64,000 bases of DNA. Origin: AWTP1-13 sp036280295 (GTDB lineage Bacteria; Pseudomonadota; Alphaproteobacteria; Rhizobiales; Hyphomicrobiaceae). Positions 35,872 to 44,754 of the stretch are shown piece by piece. How positions within the stretch are numbered: the first letter of the stretch is position 1; every line of letters begins with the position of its first letter. The stretch is from NCBI GenBank assembly GCA_036280295.1, contig DASURA010000369.1, positions 1 to 64,000 of the forward strand, written 5' to 3'. Position numbers and translations under genes: made by a program. Under the pieces are notes generated by a model. That model saw nothing but the letters and a program-made list of their open reading frames with translations. It was not told the origin of the DNA and did no database searches.

Positions 35872-36423
35872 ATGCAGACGGTCGAGTGCAAGGATGCTGT
35901 CATCGAGAGCACGATGGCAGCAGGTGGAGCGGTGCGCCGGCGAGCTGCGCCAGGGTTGCATTGGGCGGGCATCCCCTGCGCGCTGGCGGCAATGCTCTGG
36001 CAGGCTCCCCTGGTCCACGCCGACACGTTGTTTGACAGTTTGCGTGGCTCCTGGTCCGGTACCGGTCACATCCGCTACGACAACGGGCAGTCGGAAGGCA
36101 TTCGCTGTAACGCCTACTACACGGGCGAGGGCGCCAAGCTGCGCATGGCCATCCGCTGCAACAGCGGCAGCACCAAGGTCGAGATCCGCGGCCAATTGAC
36201 GGCGCAGGGCAAGCGGCTCACCGGCACGTGGGAGGAGCGAACGTTCAACGCCAGCGGCCAGGCCACGGGCAGCGTCAGCGCCGACAAGATGAAGCTTTCC
36301 ATCAGCGGCGGCGGCTTCAAGGGCTCCATGCAGGTTGCATCGGCCGGCAAGAAGCAGACGGTGACAATCTTGACCGAAGGCATCAGGATGAAGAGCGTCA
36401 CCGTCACGCTTGGCAAAAGCTGA
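35872..36423 (+). CDS. Conserved exported protein of unknown function
   Basis: A protein of 183 residues from ATG 35872, which has GGGAGCGGG just upstream. An N-terminal stretch of about 30 residues leads into a hydrophobic export signal (GIPCALAAMLWQAPLVHA). The mature part is beta-rich: SLRGSWSGTGHIRYDNGQSE with GIRCNAYYTGEGAKLRMAIR, then GTWEERTFNASGQATGSVSA and GGFKGSMQVASAGKKQTVTI. This looks like a small calycin/lipocalin-like barrel seen in other Rhizobiales, with no known role. Next, in the same direction, is the Mla-type operon. Confidence 0.75.
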   Translation: MQTVECKDAVIESTMAAGGAVRRRAAPGLHWAGIPCALAAMLWQAPLVHADTLFDSLRGSWSGTGHIRYDNGQSEGIRCNAYYTGEGAKLRMAIRCNSGSTKVEIRGQLTAQGKRLTGTWEERTFNASGQATGSVSADKMKLSISGGGFKGSMQVASAGKKQTVTILTEGIRMKSVTVTLGKS

Positions 36424-36539
36424 GGCCGGTGCCCTTGCCCCGATCGGCGGCGGCGCGAGGCTGCACTTGATTGCGGTCGACACGACGTTTATCCAGACGC
36501 CGCGGGCACGGTCGCCGAGTCGGAGGGGGAGCGTCAGGC

Positions 36540-37670
36540 GTGAAGCCTCTGTTGAATGGCCGCATCGTCGACGGGCACCTGACGCTGACAGCAGAGGGCG
36601 CCTGGACGGCGGCGCATGCGCGTGCGCTTGAGGCGCTGATCGACGGCGTGCAGTCGGAGGGCGCAACAGCCGGCTCCCTGGCACTCGATATGAGCGGCGT
36701 GCAGGCGCTCGATACCTTTGGCGCCTGGTTGGTGGAGCGCCTGGTGCGGAACTGGCGCAGCCGCAACCAGGACGCGCAGGTGGTCGGTCTCGCCGAGCCC
36801 TATCGCGGCCTGCTCGATAATCTTGAGGCCGCCAACAGCTGGACGCCGCCACCGCCCGTGCGCGAAAATCCTGTGGTCGCTGCTCTCGCAGCGCTCGGCC
36901 GCAGCGTGGCCGACAGCGGACGCGGGGCGATTCCGTTCCTCGACATGCTCGGCGCCTTCGGGGCCGTGCTGGCGCGCACCGTGCAGCGCCCGCGCAGTTT
37001 CCGCTTCACCTCGTTCGTGCACCATCTCGACCGCGTCGGCCTGCAGGCGGTGCCGATCATCCTGCTCATCACCTTCCTGATCGGCGGCATCATCGCCCAG
37101 CAGGGCATCTTCCACTTCCGCAAGTTCGGCGCCGATGTCTACGTAGTCGACATGGTCGGCATCCTGGTGCTGCGCGAGATCGGCGTACTGATCGTCGCCA
37201 TCATGGTGGCCGGCCGCTCGGGCAGCTCCTACACCGCCGAGCTCGGCTCCATGAAGATGCGCGAGGAGGTGGATGCCCTGCGCACCATGGGCCTCGACCC
37301 GGTGGAGGTGCTGATCCTGCCGCGCATCCTCGCGCTGATGGTGGCGCTGCCGCTGCTCACCTTTTTGGGCTCGATGGCGGCGCTCTACGGCGGCGGCCTG
37401 GTCGCCTGGCTCTACGGCGGCATGAGCCCAGACATCTTCATCACCCGCCTCAAGGAGGCGATCTCGCTCACCCACTTCAAGGTCGGCATGATCAAGGCGC
37501 CGTTCATGGCGCTGGCGATCGGGGTCGTCGCCTGCTCGGAGGGGCTGCGCGTGAAGGGCAGCGCCGAGTCGCTCGGCACGCAGACCACGACGTCGGTGGT
37601 GAAGTCGATCTTCCTGGTGATCGTGCTCGACGGCGTGTTCGCCATCTTCTTCGCCTCCATCAACATGTGA
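36540..37670 (+). CDS. mlaE: MlaE-family ABC permease with N-terminal STAS domain
   Basis: About 376 residues from GTG 36540, chosen for the GGAGGGGGAG upstream; the longer frame begins with Arg-rich non-conserved sequence. Residues 1-110 form a STAS-like domain (LDMSGVQALDTFGAWLVERL, a MlaB-type fold fused on). The rest is the MlaE permease: GLQAVPIILLITFLIGGIIA, LREIGVLIVAIMVAGRSGSS, YTAELGSMKMREEVDALRTM (the conserved coupling helix) and MGLDPVEVLILPRILAL. With MlaF and MlaD downstream it forms a phospholipid transporter between the two membranes that preserves outer-membrane asymmetry. Confidence 0.93.
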   Translation: MKPLLNGRIVDGHLTLTAEGAWTAAHARALEALIDGVQSEGATAGSLALDMSGVQALDTFGAWLVERLVRNWRSRNQDAQVVGLAEPYRGLLDNLEAANSWTPPPPVRENPVVAALAALGRSVADSGRGAIPFLDMLGAFGAVLARTVQRPRSFRFTSFVHHLDRVGLQAVPIILLITFLIGGIIAQQGIFHFRKFGADVYVVDMVGILVLREIGVLIVAIMVAGRSGSSYTAELGSMKMREEVDALRTMGLDPVEVLILPRILALMVALPLLTFLGSMAALYGGGLVAWLYGGMSPDIFITRLKEAISLTHFKVGMIKAPFMALAIGVVACSEGLRVKGSAESLGTQTTTSVVKSIFLVIVLDGVFAIFFASINM

Positions 37671-37674
37671 GCGG

Positions 37675-38463
37675 GTGAAAATCGTGGCTGAAGCCGTCAT
37701 CCGCGTGCGCGATCTGGTGGTGGGGTTCGGAGCCCACGCCGTCCTCGACGGGCTGTCGCTTGACGTACGCCGTGGCGAGATCCTGGGTCTCGTCGGCGGC
37801 TCCGGCAGCGGCAAGTCGGTGCTGTTGCGCACCATCATCGGGCTATTGCCGAAGCGGCGCGGCAGCATCGAGGTGCTGGGCACCGATCTCGACAGCGCCG
37901 ACGATGCCACGCGCCGAGGGGTGGAGCGCCGCTGGGGCGTGCTGTTCCAGCAGGGCGCGCTGTTCTCGTCGCTGACCGCGATGGAGAACATCGAGCTGCC
38001 GATGCGCGAGCACCTCGAGCTTTCCGACCGGCTGCGCCGCGAGGTGGCAACCGCCAAGCTGGAGATGGTGGGCCTCAAGGCCGCCGACGGCACCAAGATG
38101 CCCTCCGAGCTGTCCGGCGGCATGGTGAAGCGCGTGGCGCTCGCACGCGCGCTGGCGCTCGACCCGGAGATCGTGTTCCTGGACGAGCCAACCTCGGGCC
38201 TCGATCCAATCGCGGCCGGCGACTTCGACGCCCTGATCCAGACGCTGCAGCGGACCTTGGGGCTGACCGTCTTCATGGTCACCCACGACCTGGAGAGTCT
38301 GTACACGGCGGCGGACCGCATCGCCGTGCTGGCGGACGGCAAGGTGGTGGCCGACGGACCGATCGCGGCGATGCTCGCCTCGGAGCATCCCTGGGTCAGG
38401 AGCTACTTCCGAGGCAAACGGGCCCGCCTGCTCGCCGAGCGGCTGGCGCAAGCTGCAAGCTGA
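37675..38463 (+). CDS. mlaF: MlaF-family ABC ATPase
   Basis: The 262-residue ATPase drives the Mla-type lipid transporter. GTG 37675 is four bases after the mlaE stop; GTG 37684 is an alternative. Motifs: Walker A GGSGSGKSVL, then GVLFQQGALFSSLTAMENIE (Q-loop, characteristic of MlaF), ABC signature LSGGMVKRVALARALAL, Walker B IVFLDEPTSGLDPIAAGDFD and H-loop FMVTHDLESLY. The signature and spacing are complete. The tight packing with mlaE and mlaD argues for one transcript. Confidence 0.95.
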   Translation: MKIVAEAVIRVRDLVVGFGAHAVLDGLSLDVRRGEILGLVGGSGSGKSVLLRTIIGLLPKRRGSIEVLGTDLDSADDATRRGVERRWGVLFQQGALFSSLTAMENIELPMREHLELSDRLRREVATAKLEMVGLKAADGTKMPSELSGGMVKRVALARALALDPEIVFLDEPTSGLDPIAAGDFDALIQTLQRTLGLTVFMVTHDLESLYTAADRIAVLADGKVVADGPIAAMLASEHPWVRSYFRGKRARLLAERLAQAAS

Positions 38464-38479
38464 GCTGAGGCGGATACCC

Positions 38480-39640
38480 ATGGAAAACAAAGCGCGTTAC
38501 GCTGCCATCGGCCTGTTCACGCTCGCCGTGATGCTTGCCGGCTTCCTGTTCGTTTACTGGCTGCAGAATGTCGGCGGGCTCGGGCAACGGGCCATCTATC
38601 AGGTCCGCTTCCAGTCGCCGGTATCGGGGCTCCTGAAGGGCGGGGCCGTGCTGTTCAACGGCATCCGTGTCGGCGAGGTGACGGAGGTCGGCCTCTCGGC
38701 GGAGAACCCCAAGCAGGTGATGGCCACGGTAGCCATCGATCCGGCAACCCCGGTGCGCGCCGATACCCATGTCGACGTCGAGTTCCAGGGCCTGACGGGC
38801 GCCACCGCCATCGCCTTGCGCGGCGGCAGCGCCACGGCGCCTGCCCTCGCCGCCGGGGCCGGAACGCCGCCGCTGCTGGTTGCCGACGATGCGGCCACCC
38901 AGAGCCTCACATCGGCCGCGCGCGAGGCGCTGCGGCGGCTGGACATGATCCTGGTCGAGAATGCCGAGCCGCTGAAGAGCACGCTCCAGAACCTCAACAC
39001 CTTCTCCGGCGCGCTGGCGCGCAACTCCGACAAGCTCGACGGAATTGTCGCCGGGCTGGAGCGGTTCACCGGTGGCGGGGTGAAAGGGCCGGTCACCACC
39101 TACGACCTGACGGCGCCACGCACCTTCCCACCCGTTGATAAGGTGGCGCCGGTGCAGATCGCGGTGCCGGACCCGGGCGCGCCGATATCACTCGACAACC
39201 AGAAGGTCCTGCCGCCGTTCGAGGGCGCCGAGGGCTTCGGCAACGCGCAGTGGGCGGATTCGATTCCGAAGCTGGTGCAGGCCAAGGTCATCCAGGCCAT
39301 GGAGAACGCCCACTACGTGAGCGCCGTGAGCCGTCCGCTGGATGCGCTCAACGCCGACTATCAACTGCTTATCGACATCCGCACCTTCCGCATGCCGGCG
39401 AAGCCCGGTGGACCAGCCGAGGTGGAGCTCAGCGGCAAGGTGCTCGGCACCGGCGGCCGAATCCTCGCCAGCAAGGTGTTCGCCGGCAAGGCAGCGCGGG
39501 ACGGCACCGATGCCGCCGCCATCATCGGCGCCCTCGACACCGCCTTCGGCCAGGCGGTGACAGAGCTGGTGCCCTGGGTGGCCGGCGTGGTGCGGAACGC
39601 CCCGCCACCGGCGCCGCCCGCGGCCGTTCATCAGCAGTGA
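38480..39640 (+). CDS. MlaD/MCE-domain protein fused to an ABC auxiliary lipoprotein-like domain
   Basis: The 386-residue protein starts MENKARYAAIGLFTLAVMLA, the single membrane anchor, followed by the MCE domain (YQVRFQSPVSGLLKGGAVLF, NGIRVGEVTEVGLSAENPKQ). A linker region (residues about 140-220) leads to a second domain with FGNAQWADSIPKLVQAKVIQ, then AMENAHYVSAVSRPLDAL and DYQLLIDIRTFRM. That segment is the ABC-transporter auxiliary lipoprotein fold (PqiC-like, PF03886), usually encoded as a separate gene. So the substrate-handling MCE ring and the outer-membrane-facing partner are in one chain. It ends in a Pro/Ala-rich tail. Confidence 0.9.
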   Translation: MENKARYAAIGLFTLAVMLAGFLFVYWLQNVGGLGQRAIYQVRFQSPVSGLLKGGAVLFNGIRVGEVTEVGLSAENPKQVMATVAIDPATPVRADTHVDVEFQGLTGATAIALRGGSATAPALAAGAGTPPLLVADDAATQSLTSAAREALRRLDMILVENAEPLKSTLQNLNTFSGALARNSDKLDGIVAGLERFTGGGVKGPVTTYDLTAPRTFPPVDKVAPVQIAVPDPGAPISLDNQKVLPPFEGAEGFGNAQWADSIPKLVQAKVIQAMENAHYVSAVSRPLDALNADYQLLIDIRTFRMPAKPGGPAEVELSGKVLGTGGRILASKVFAGKAARDGTDAAAIIGALDTAFGQAVTELVPWVAGVVRNAPPPAPPAAVHQQ

Positions 39641-39659
39641 CATGGTGGCTTGCCGGAAG

Positions 39660-39683
39660 GCGGATTAGCGGAGCGCAATCCGC
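39660..39683. repeat. Hairpin at the end of the Mla-type operon
   Basis: GCGGATT and AATCCGC form a perfect 7-base stem around AGCGGAGCGC, 20 bases after the mlaD stop. No T-run follows, so factor-independent termination is doubtful. The GCGGATTAGCG/AATCCGC form is a familiar dispersed hairpin in proteobacterial genomes. Confidence 0.5.
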
Positions 39684-39824
39684 TGCCTCCGCCGCGACAG
39701 ATCGCGGATTGCGGGCTGCGCGCTCGTCCGCCTGCCGACCCGGCGTTGACGCCGGTCAAGGCTGACGCGCAGCGTGGCGCTAGCTTCCTGCCATCGGCGT
39801 CAGCGCCGGGTCTGGAGGCCATAA

Positions 39825-40262
39825 ATGTTCCAGCATATTCTGATCGCAACCGATGGGTCCGAGCTGGCGGAGCGAGCCGCGTCGCAGGGCATCGCGCTGG
39901 CCCAGCGGCTCAAGGCCAAAATAACTGTGGTTCACGCCACTGATCCATGGGTTGCCGTGGTCGCCGGCGATGCGGCCATCGGCTTCCCGTCCAGGGACTA
40001 CGACGAGAGCGCCGCCAAGGCTGCCGCCGCCATCCTGGCGCGCGCCGCCGACAAGGCCAAGGCCGCCGATGTGCCATGCACGCTCGTCCACATGAAGGAC
40101 TCGTTCTCGGCGGACGGCATCCTCGCGGCGGCGAAGGAGCACGGCTGCGACCTGATCGTCATGGGCTCGCACGGCCGGCGCGGGCTCGCCAAGCTGCTCC
40201 TCGGCAGCGTCGCCACCAGGGTGCTGACGCTGAGCCCGGTGCCGGTGCTGATCTGCCGGTAG
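39825..40262 (+). CDS. Universal stress protein (UspA family), single domain
   Basis: A 145-residue classical UspA protein. It begins MFQHILIATDGSELAERAAS, with the acidic residue of the nucleotide site (ATDGSE), and carries the full ATP-binding motif GSHGRRGLAKLLLGSVATRV near the end (G-x2-G-x9-G-S/T), then PVPVLICR. ATP binding is thus likely, unlike the double-domain protein at 34888-35730. It follows the Mla-type operon in the same direction after 180 bases. Confidence 0.93.
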   Translation: MFQHILIATDGSELAERAASQGIALAQRLKAKITVVHATDPWVAVVAGDAAIGFPSRDYDESAAKAAAAILARAADKAKAADVPCTLVHMKDSFSADGILAAAKEHGCDLIVMGSHGRRGLAKLLLGSVATRVLTLSPVPVLICR

Positions 40263-40311
40263 CCCGGTCCGCTGCCCCAGGCACATCGTTCGATGCGGGC
40301 CAGCAATCCGC

Positions 40312-41277
40312 TCAAGGCCCGCCCATAAGCCGCGCCAGGGTGCCGGACTGCACCAGCCACATCACGCCGATCAGCGTCGGCACCGAGAGCATCGTGCCGA
40401 TCAGTACCACGCTGGAGGCCTGCTCAATCCAGATGCCATACTGGCGGGCGAAGACGTAGGCGGTCAGCGCCGGCGGCAACGCGGCCATCAGCACGGCCGT
40501 GGCGATCCACACCGGATCGAACGGCCCGAGCAATTGCAGCAGGGCCAGCACGACCACCGGATGCACGATGAGCTTGATCGCCGCCAGCACCGGCACGTCC
40601 GGGAGCACGCCACCGACCGGCCGCAACGCCACCGTGACCCCGAGAGCGAACAACGCGCACGGGGCAGCCGACGTGGACAGGAACTGCAGCAGCCGGTCGA
40701 TCCCTTCCGGCGCCTCCAGGTGCAGCGCGGCAGCGACGGTTCCGAGGGCGGCCGCGATCAGCAGCGGATTGACCAGCACGCTGCGCACCACGTCCTTGAT
40801 CGCCCGCCGCAGACCTGTGCTCGATGCGCCGGCGAGTGCCATCATCATGGGCACCATGAGAAAGAACATCAGCGCGTCAAAGCAGAACACCAGCGCCACC
40901 GGCGTAGCGGCTTGCGGCCCGAGCAGGGCCAGCGCCAACGGCGGCCCCATGTAGCCGACATTACCGAAGCCGCCGCCCACGCCAGAAAGCACCGCCTCGC
41001 CGAGCTTGCCGTGCCGCAGCACGAGGCCAGCGATGAACGCCAGGCTGAAGACCGCCACCGTCGCCAGCACGGTCGCCGCAATGAAGCTCGGCTGGGCCAG
41101 CTGCTCCAGCGGCGTCCTCGAGAAGGTGCGGAAAAACAGAGCCGGCAGAGTGACGAAGAGAACGAAGAAGTTGAGCCACGCCAGCCCCTCATCGGGCAGC
41201 CGCTGCCACTTGCCGCAGCCAAAGCCGATCAGGATCACGCCGAAGAACGGCAGTGCCAGATTGATGATGTCGAGCAT
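40312..41277 (-). CDS. AEC-family (auxin efflux carrier-type) transporter
   Basis: The 321-residue membrane protein has two sets of five helices separated by a loop, as in the bile/arsenite/riboflavin-like AEC carriers. Conserved stretches: LALPFFGVILIGFGCGKWQR, LNFFVLFVTLPALFFRTF, GGFGNVGYMGPPLALALLGP (the discontinuous-helix region) and ALFALGVTVALRPVG. In bacteria these transport organic acids such as malate or malonate; the substrate here is unknown. The gene faces the stress-protein gene tail-to-tail with a 49-base gap. Confidence 0.92.
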   Translation of the reverse strand: MLDIINLALPFFGVILIGFGCGKWQRLPDEGLAWLNFFVLFVTLPALFFRTFSRTPLEQLAQPSFIAATVLATVAVFSLAFIAGLVLRHGKLGEAVLSGVGGGFGNVGYMGPPLALALLGPQAATPVALVFCFDALMFFLMVPMMMALAGASSTGLRRAIKDVVRSVLVNPLLIAAALGTVAAALHLEAPEGIDRLLQFLSTSAAPCALFALGVTVALRPVGGVLPDVPVLAAIKLIVHPVVVLALLQLLGPFDPVWIATAVLMAALPPALTAYVFARQYGIWIEQASSVVLIGTMLSVPTLIGVMWLVQSGTLARLMGGP

Positions 41278-41375
41278 ATGCGGGCGGGCTTGGGGTGGCG
41301 GGCGGAATGTGGAGCCACCTCACCTAGCACGCAGGCGCATGCTGCGGTTGCAACCCAGCGTCGCAGCCGGGCGGC

Positions 41376-41420
41376 GAATTGCGAATGGTCAATCGAAATG
41401 CGGTCAGCCATTCGCAATTC
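41376..41420. terminator. Strong 13-bp hairpin between AEC and small-protein genes
   Basis: GAATTGCGAATGG and CCATTCGCAATTC are perfect 13-base complements separated by 19 bases, and the second arm is followed by a further CCATTCGCCATTC. It lies about 20 bases beyond the stop codon of the minus-strand gene at 41443-41814, so it may end that transcript before it enters the AEC gene. Dispersed repeats of similar sequence exist in many alphaproteobacteria. Confidence 0.55.
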
Positions 41421-41442
41421 ACCATTCGCCATTCCCGTTTTC

Positions 41443-41814
41443 TCAATCGTCCAGATCTCGCACCATGACGATGCGGAAGGTGCGCATCTCGCCGTCTCGC
41501 TCCTTGATGGACACATACTCGCCCGGGGCGAAGCGGTGGCGATCGAACTTGAAGCCGGGCTCGTCATCGTCGGTGGACTTGGGGTCGTAGTCGAACGCCC
41601 AGCCGCCGCCGCGGTGCACGAGATGCCCCACCTCGTTCTTCGCCCCGGGCCAGAAACGGATGACGCGGCAGCGCTCGCGCTGCTTGCGCCACTCGTCGTG
41701 GACGATATGACCGGCATCGTCGAGCGGCGCAGCGAACTCGTAGCCACGCTCGCTTGAGCCATTCGGGAACTGGCGGTCGCGCGCCAGCTCGATCTTGATG
41801 CGCTTCATCGTCAT
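41443..41814 (-). CDS. Conserved small protein of unknown function
   Basis: A protein of 123 residues. ATG 41814 has GGAGCG seven bases upstream; a second Met two codons on (MKRIKIELARDRQFPNGSSE) is also usable. The body is highly charged and aromatic: RGYEFAAPLDDAGHIVHDEW, RCRVIRFWPGAKNEVGHLVH, GWAFDYDPKSTDDDEPGFKF, GEYVSIKERDGEMRTFRIVM. No signal peptide or membrane segment is present, so it is cytoplasmic. It resembles a conserved hypothetical family widespread in Alphaproteobacteria whose function is not known. Confidence 0.8.
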   Translation of the reverse strand: MTMKRIKIELARDRQFPNGSSERGYEFAAPLDDAGHIVHDEWRKQRERCRVIRFWPGAKNEVGHLVHRGGGWAFDYDPKSTDDDEPGFKFDRHRFAPGEYVSIKERDGEMRTFRIVMVRDLDD

Positions 41815-42067
41815 TTTTACGCTCCTGCCGGCTTATCGGGATCCGAGATGCCCGCATGGGGCGTCACTCTCATTGACGGCCATCAAAGAGTGGCACAGTG
41901 AGAAGCGCCAAGGTTGGCGAATGTCCCGCTGTTGGTTAGCGGTTAGCGGCGTCTCCTGATGCGGTCAGCCCCACGCCGCTGCGGCCGTGCGTCAGGCAGA
42001 TGTCTGGTGCAAGGGTCTGCCCCCGCAGGAAGCCTCTTGCGAAGCCGTTTGCAGGGTGGTGCCACTC

Positions 42068-44743
42068 ATGACCGTCCGCAATCTCGATCACCTGTTGAAG
42101 CCGCGCTCGGTGGCCTTGATCGGCGCCAGCGACCGGCCCGGAAGCGTCGGGCTGATTACCGGGCGGAACCTGCGCGCCGGGGGGTTCTCCGGCCCCATCC
42201 GTCTGGTCAACCCCAGGCATGCCGAGATCGACGGCAGCCCCTGCTACCCGAGCGTGGCGGCGTTGCCCGAGACGCCCGATCTCGCCGTCATCGCCACGCC
42301 GCCGCAGACTGTCCCGGCCCTGATCAGTGAGCTGGGTGCCACGGGCGGGCGCGCGGCGGTGGTCATCACCGCCGGCATTCGCGGCGAGCTGAAGCAGACC
42401 ATGCTGGATGAGGCGAAGCCGTATACGCTGCGCATCCAGGGGCCCAACTGCATCGGCCTGCAGCTGCCGCGCATCGGCCTCAACGCCAGCTTCGCACCGA
42501 AGCCACTGCCCGGCGATATCGCCTTCCTTTCCCAATCCGGCGCGCTCATCACCGGCATCGTCGACTGGGCCACGGGCCACAACATCGGCTTCAGCCACGT
42601 CGTCTCGCTGGGAGACATGGCCGACGTCGACTTCGGCGACATGCTCGACTACCTCGCGGTCGACCCGCAATGCCGCTCCATCGTGCTCTATATGGAATCG
42701 ATCACGAGCGCGCCGAAGTTCCTGTCCGCCGCCCGGCGCGCAGCGCGGTCGAAACCGGTCATCGTGGTGAAGGCCGGACGCAGCACCACCGGCGCCAAGG
42801 CGGCGCTCTCGCACACGGGCGCGCTGGCCGGCGCCGATGCGGCCTATGACGCCGCCTTCTGCCGCGCCGGCCTGCTGCGTGTGCGCGAGCTGCATGACCT
42901 GTTCAGCGCCGCCGAGATGCTGGCGCGGCATCCACGCCGGCTGGCCGGCAACCGGCTCGCCATCCTCACCAACGGCGGCGGCGCCGGCGTGATGGCGACG
43001 GACAGACTGGGCGATCGAAACGGCACGCTGGCCGTGCTCGCCGATGCAACGCGGACGTCGCTCGACTCGGTGCTGCCGCCGACCTGGTCGCGTGGCAATC
43101 CCATCGACATCATCGGCGATGCCGACGCGGCGCGCTACCGGGCGGCGCTGGAAATTCTGCTCGGCACCGACGACTGCGATGCCGTTCTCATCATGAACTG
43201 CCCGACGGCCCTCACATCGAGCACCGCCATCGCCAGGGAGGTGGTGGCGGTGGCCGAGGAACGGCGGGCGAGTGGCCGGCCGGTGAAGCCGGTGCTCGCA
43301 GTCTGGCTCGGCGATGCGGCAAGCCATGATGCGCGCCAGCTGTTTGCCGCCAAGGGCATCGCCAGCTTCGAGACACCGGACGACGGAGTCGACGGCTTCA
43401 TGCAGCTGGTCGATTATGCCCGCGTGCAGGAACAGCTGATGCGCACGCCGCCGTCGCTGCCCGGCGGTCTGACATTCGACGATGCCAAGGCTGCCGCCAT
43501 CATCCAGGCGGCGCTCGACGCCCGACGCCCGGTGCTTTCCGAGACCGAGGCCAAGGCGCTGCTGGCTGCCTGCGGCATCCCGGTGGTGCCCACCGCCATC
43601 GCCACCACCCCGCAAGAGGCGGGGCACCTGGCGCGGAGCATCATTGCCGAGCACGGCGCCTGCGTGATCAAGATCCTCTCCGACGACATCCCGCACAAGT
43701 CGGACGTGGGCGGCGTACGGCTCGGGCTGGAGCGCCCCGAGGAGGCCGAACGGGCCGCGGCAGACATGCTGGCGCGCATCGCCCACAACATGCCTGACGC
43801 GAAGATTGCAGGCTTCACGGTGCAGCCGATGATCCGCCGCTCGCGCGCGCATGAGCTGATCCTCGGCATGTCGGTCGATCCCACCTTCGGGCCGCTGATG
43901 ATGTTCGGCGCCGGCGGCACGGCGGTCGAGGTCGTACGCGACACCGCGCACGCCTTGCCGCCGCTCGACATGAACCTGGCGCGGGACATGATGCAGCGGA
44001 CGCGGGTGTGGCGGCTGCTGCAGGGCTATCGCGACCGCCCTGCCGCCGATCTCGACGGCATCGCCGAGGTCCTCGTGCGGCTGAGCTATCTGGTGGCACG
44101 CCACCCCGAGATCCGCGAGATCGACATCAATCCGCTGCTCGCCGATCACAGCGCCGTGGTCGCGGTCGATGCCAGGGCGCGGGTGGCAGATGCCAGCGCC
44201 GAGCCGCGGGTGCCGATGTCGATCCGGCCGTACCCATCGCAATACGAGCTCCAGACCGATGTGGCCGGCCTGGGCAAAATCTGCATCCGGCCGATCCGGC
44301 CCGAGGATGAGACTCTCTACCAGGAGTTCTTCGCCGCCGTCACCATCGAGGACCGCCGCCTGCGCTTCTTCGGCGCCGGCCCCGACATCTCGCACAGTTT
44401 CCTGGCCACCCTGACGCAGATCGACTATGCGCGCGAGATGGCCTTCGTGGCCGTGCTGGAGGCCACCGGGGAGCTGCTGGGCGTCTCCCGCTTCATCGCC
44501 GATCCTGACTACACGCGCGGCGAGTATGCCGTCCAGGTGCGATCCGACCTCAAGGGCCTCGGCCTGGGATGGATGCTGATGCAGCATCTGATCGACTATG
44601 CCAGGACAGAGGGGCTGAAGGAGCTGTACGGCAGCGTGCTGGTGGACAACGGCACGATGCTCAGGATGTGCCGCGAGCTCGGCTTCGCCATCGAGCCCGC
44701 CCCGGAGGACGTGGGCGTCCGGCGCGTGGTGCTGAAGCTGTAG
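42068..44743 (+). CDS. ADP-forming acyl-CoA synthetase/GNAT acetyltransferase fusion (Pat-like)
   Basis: A protein of 891 residues; start at ATG 42068 (MTVRNLDHLLKPRSVALIGA). Order of domains: CoA-binding Rossmann (residues 1-130), succinyl-CoA-ligase-like domain with SHTGALAGADAAYDAAFCRA, ATP-grasp domain (ETEAKALLAACGIPVVPT, IPHKSDVGGVRLGL, ILGMSVDPTFGPLMMFGAGG) to about 690, and a C-terminal GNAT acetyltransferase (ICIRPIRPEDETLYQEFFAA, VQVRSDLKGLGLGWMLMQHL with the acetyl-CoA loop). This is the layout of Pat/YfiQ protein lysine acetyltransferases that control acetyl-CoA synthetase. The His of SHTG is kept, so ligase activity is not excluded. Confidence 0.93.
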   Translation: MTVRNLDHLLKPRSVALIGASDRPGSVGLITGRNLRAGGFSGPIRLVNPRHAEIDGSPCYPSVAALPETPDLAVIATPPQTVPALISELGATGGRAAVVITAGIRGELKQTMLDEAKPYTLRIQGPNCIGLQLPRIGLNASFAPKPLPGDIAFLSQSGALITGIVDWATGHNIGFSHVVSLGDMADVDFGDMLDYLAVDPQCRSIVLYMESITSAPKFLSAARRAARSKPVIVVKAGRSTTGAKAALSHTGALAGADAAYDAAFCRAGLLRVRELHDLFSAAEMLARHPRRLAGNRLAILTNGGGAGVMATDRLGDRNGTLAVLADATRTSLDSVLPPTWSRGNPIDIIGDADAARYRAALEILLGTDDCDAVLIMNCPTALTSSTAIAREVVAVAEERRASGRPVKPVLAVWLGDAASHDARQLFAAKGIASFETPDDGVDGFMQLVDYARVQEQLMRTPPSLPGGLTFDDAKAAAIIQAALDARRPVLSETEAKALLAACGIPVVPTAIATTPQEAGHLARSIIAEHGACVIKILSDDIPHKSDVGGVRLGLERPEEAERAAADMLARIAHNMPDAKIAGFTVQPMIRRSRAHELILGMSVDPTFGPLMMFGAGGTAVEVVRDTAHALPPLDMNLARDMMQRTRVWRLLQGYRDRPAADLDGIAEVLVRLSYLVARHPEIREIDINPLLADHSAVVAVDARARVADASAEPRVPMSIRPYPSQYELQTDVAGLGKICIRPIRPEDETLYQEFFAAVTIEDRRLRFFGAGPDISHSFLATLTQIDYAREMAFVAVLEATGELLGVSRFIADPDYTRGEYAVQVRSDLKGLGLGWMLMQHLIDYARTEGLKELYGSVLVDNGTMLRMCRELGFAIEPAPEDVGVRRVVLKL

Positions 44744-44754
44744 TGCGCATCGCC

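Noticed and set aside
36534..38342. 602-codon open frame on the minus strand, opposite the Mla-type permease and ATPase genes
   Set aside because: Ser/Arg-rich antisense of two well-conserved genes; no domain.
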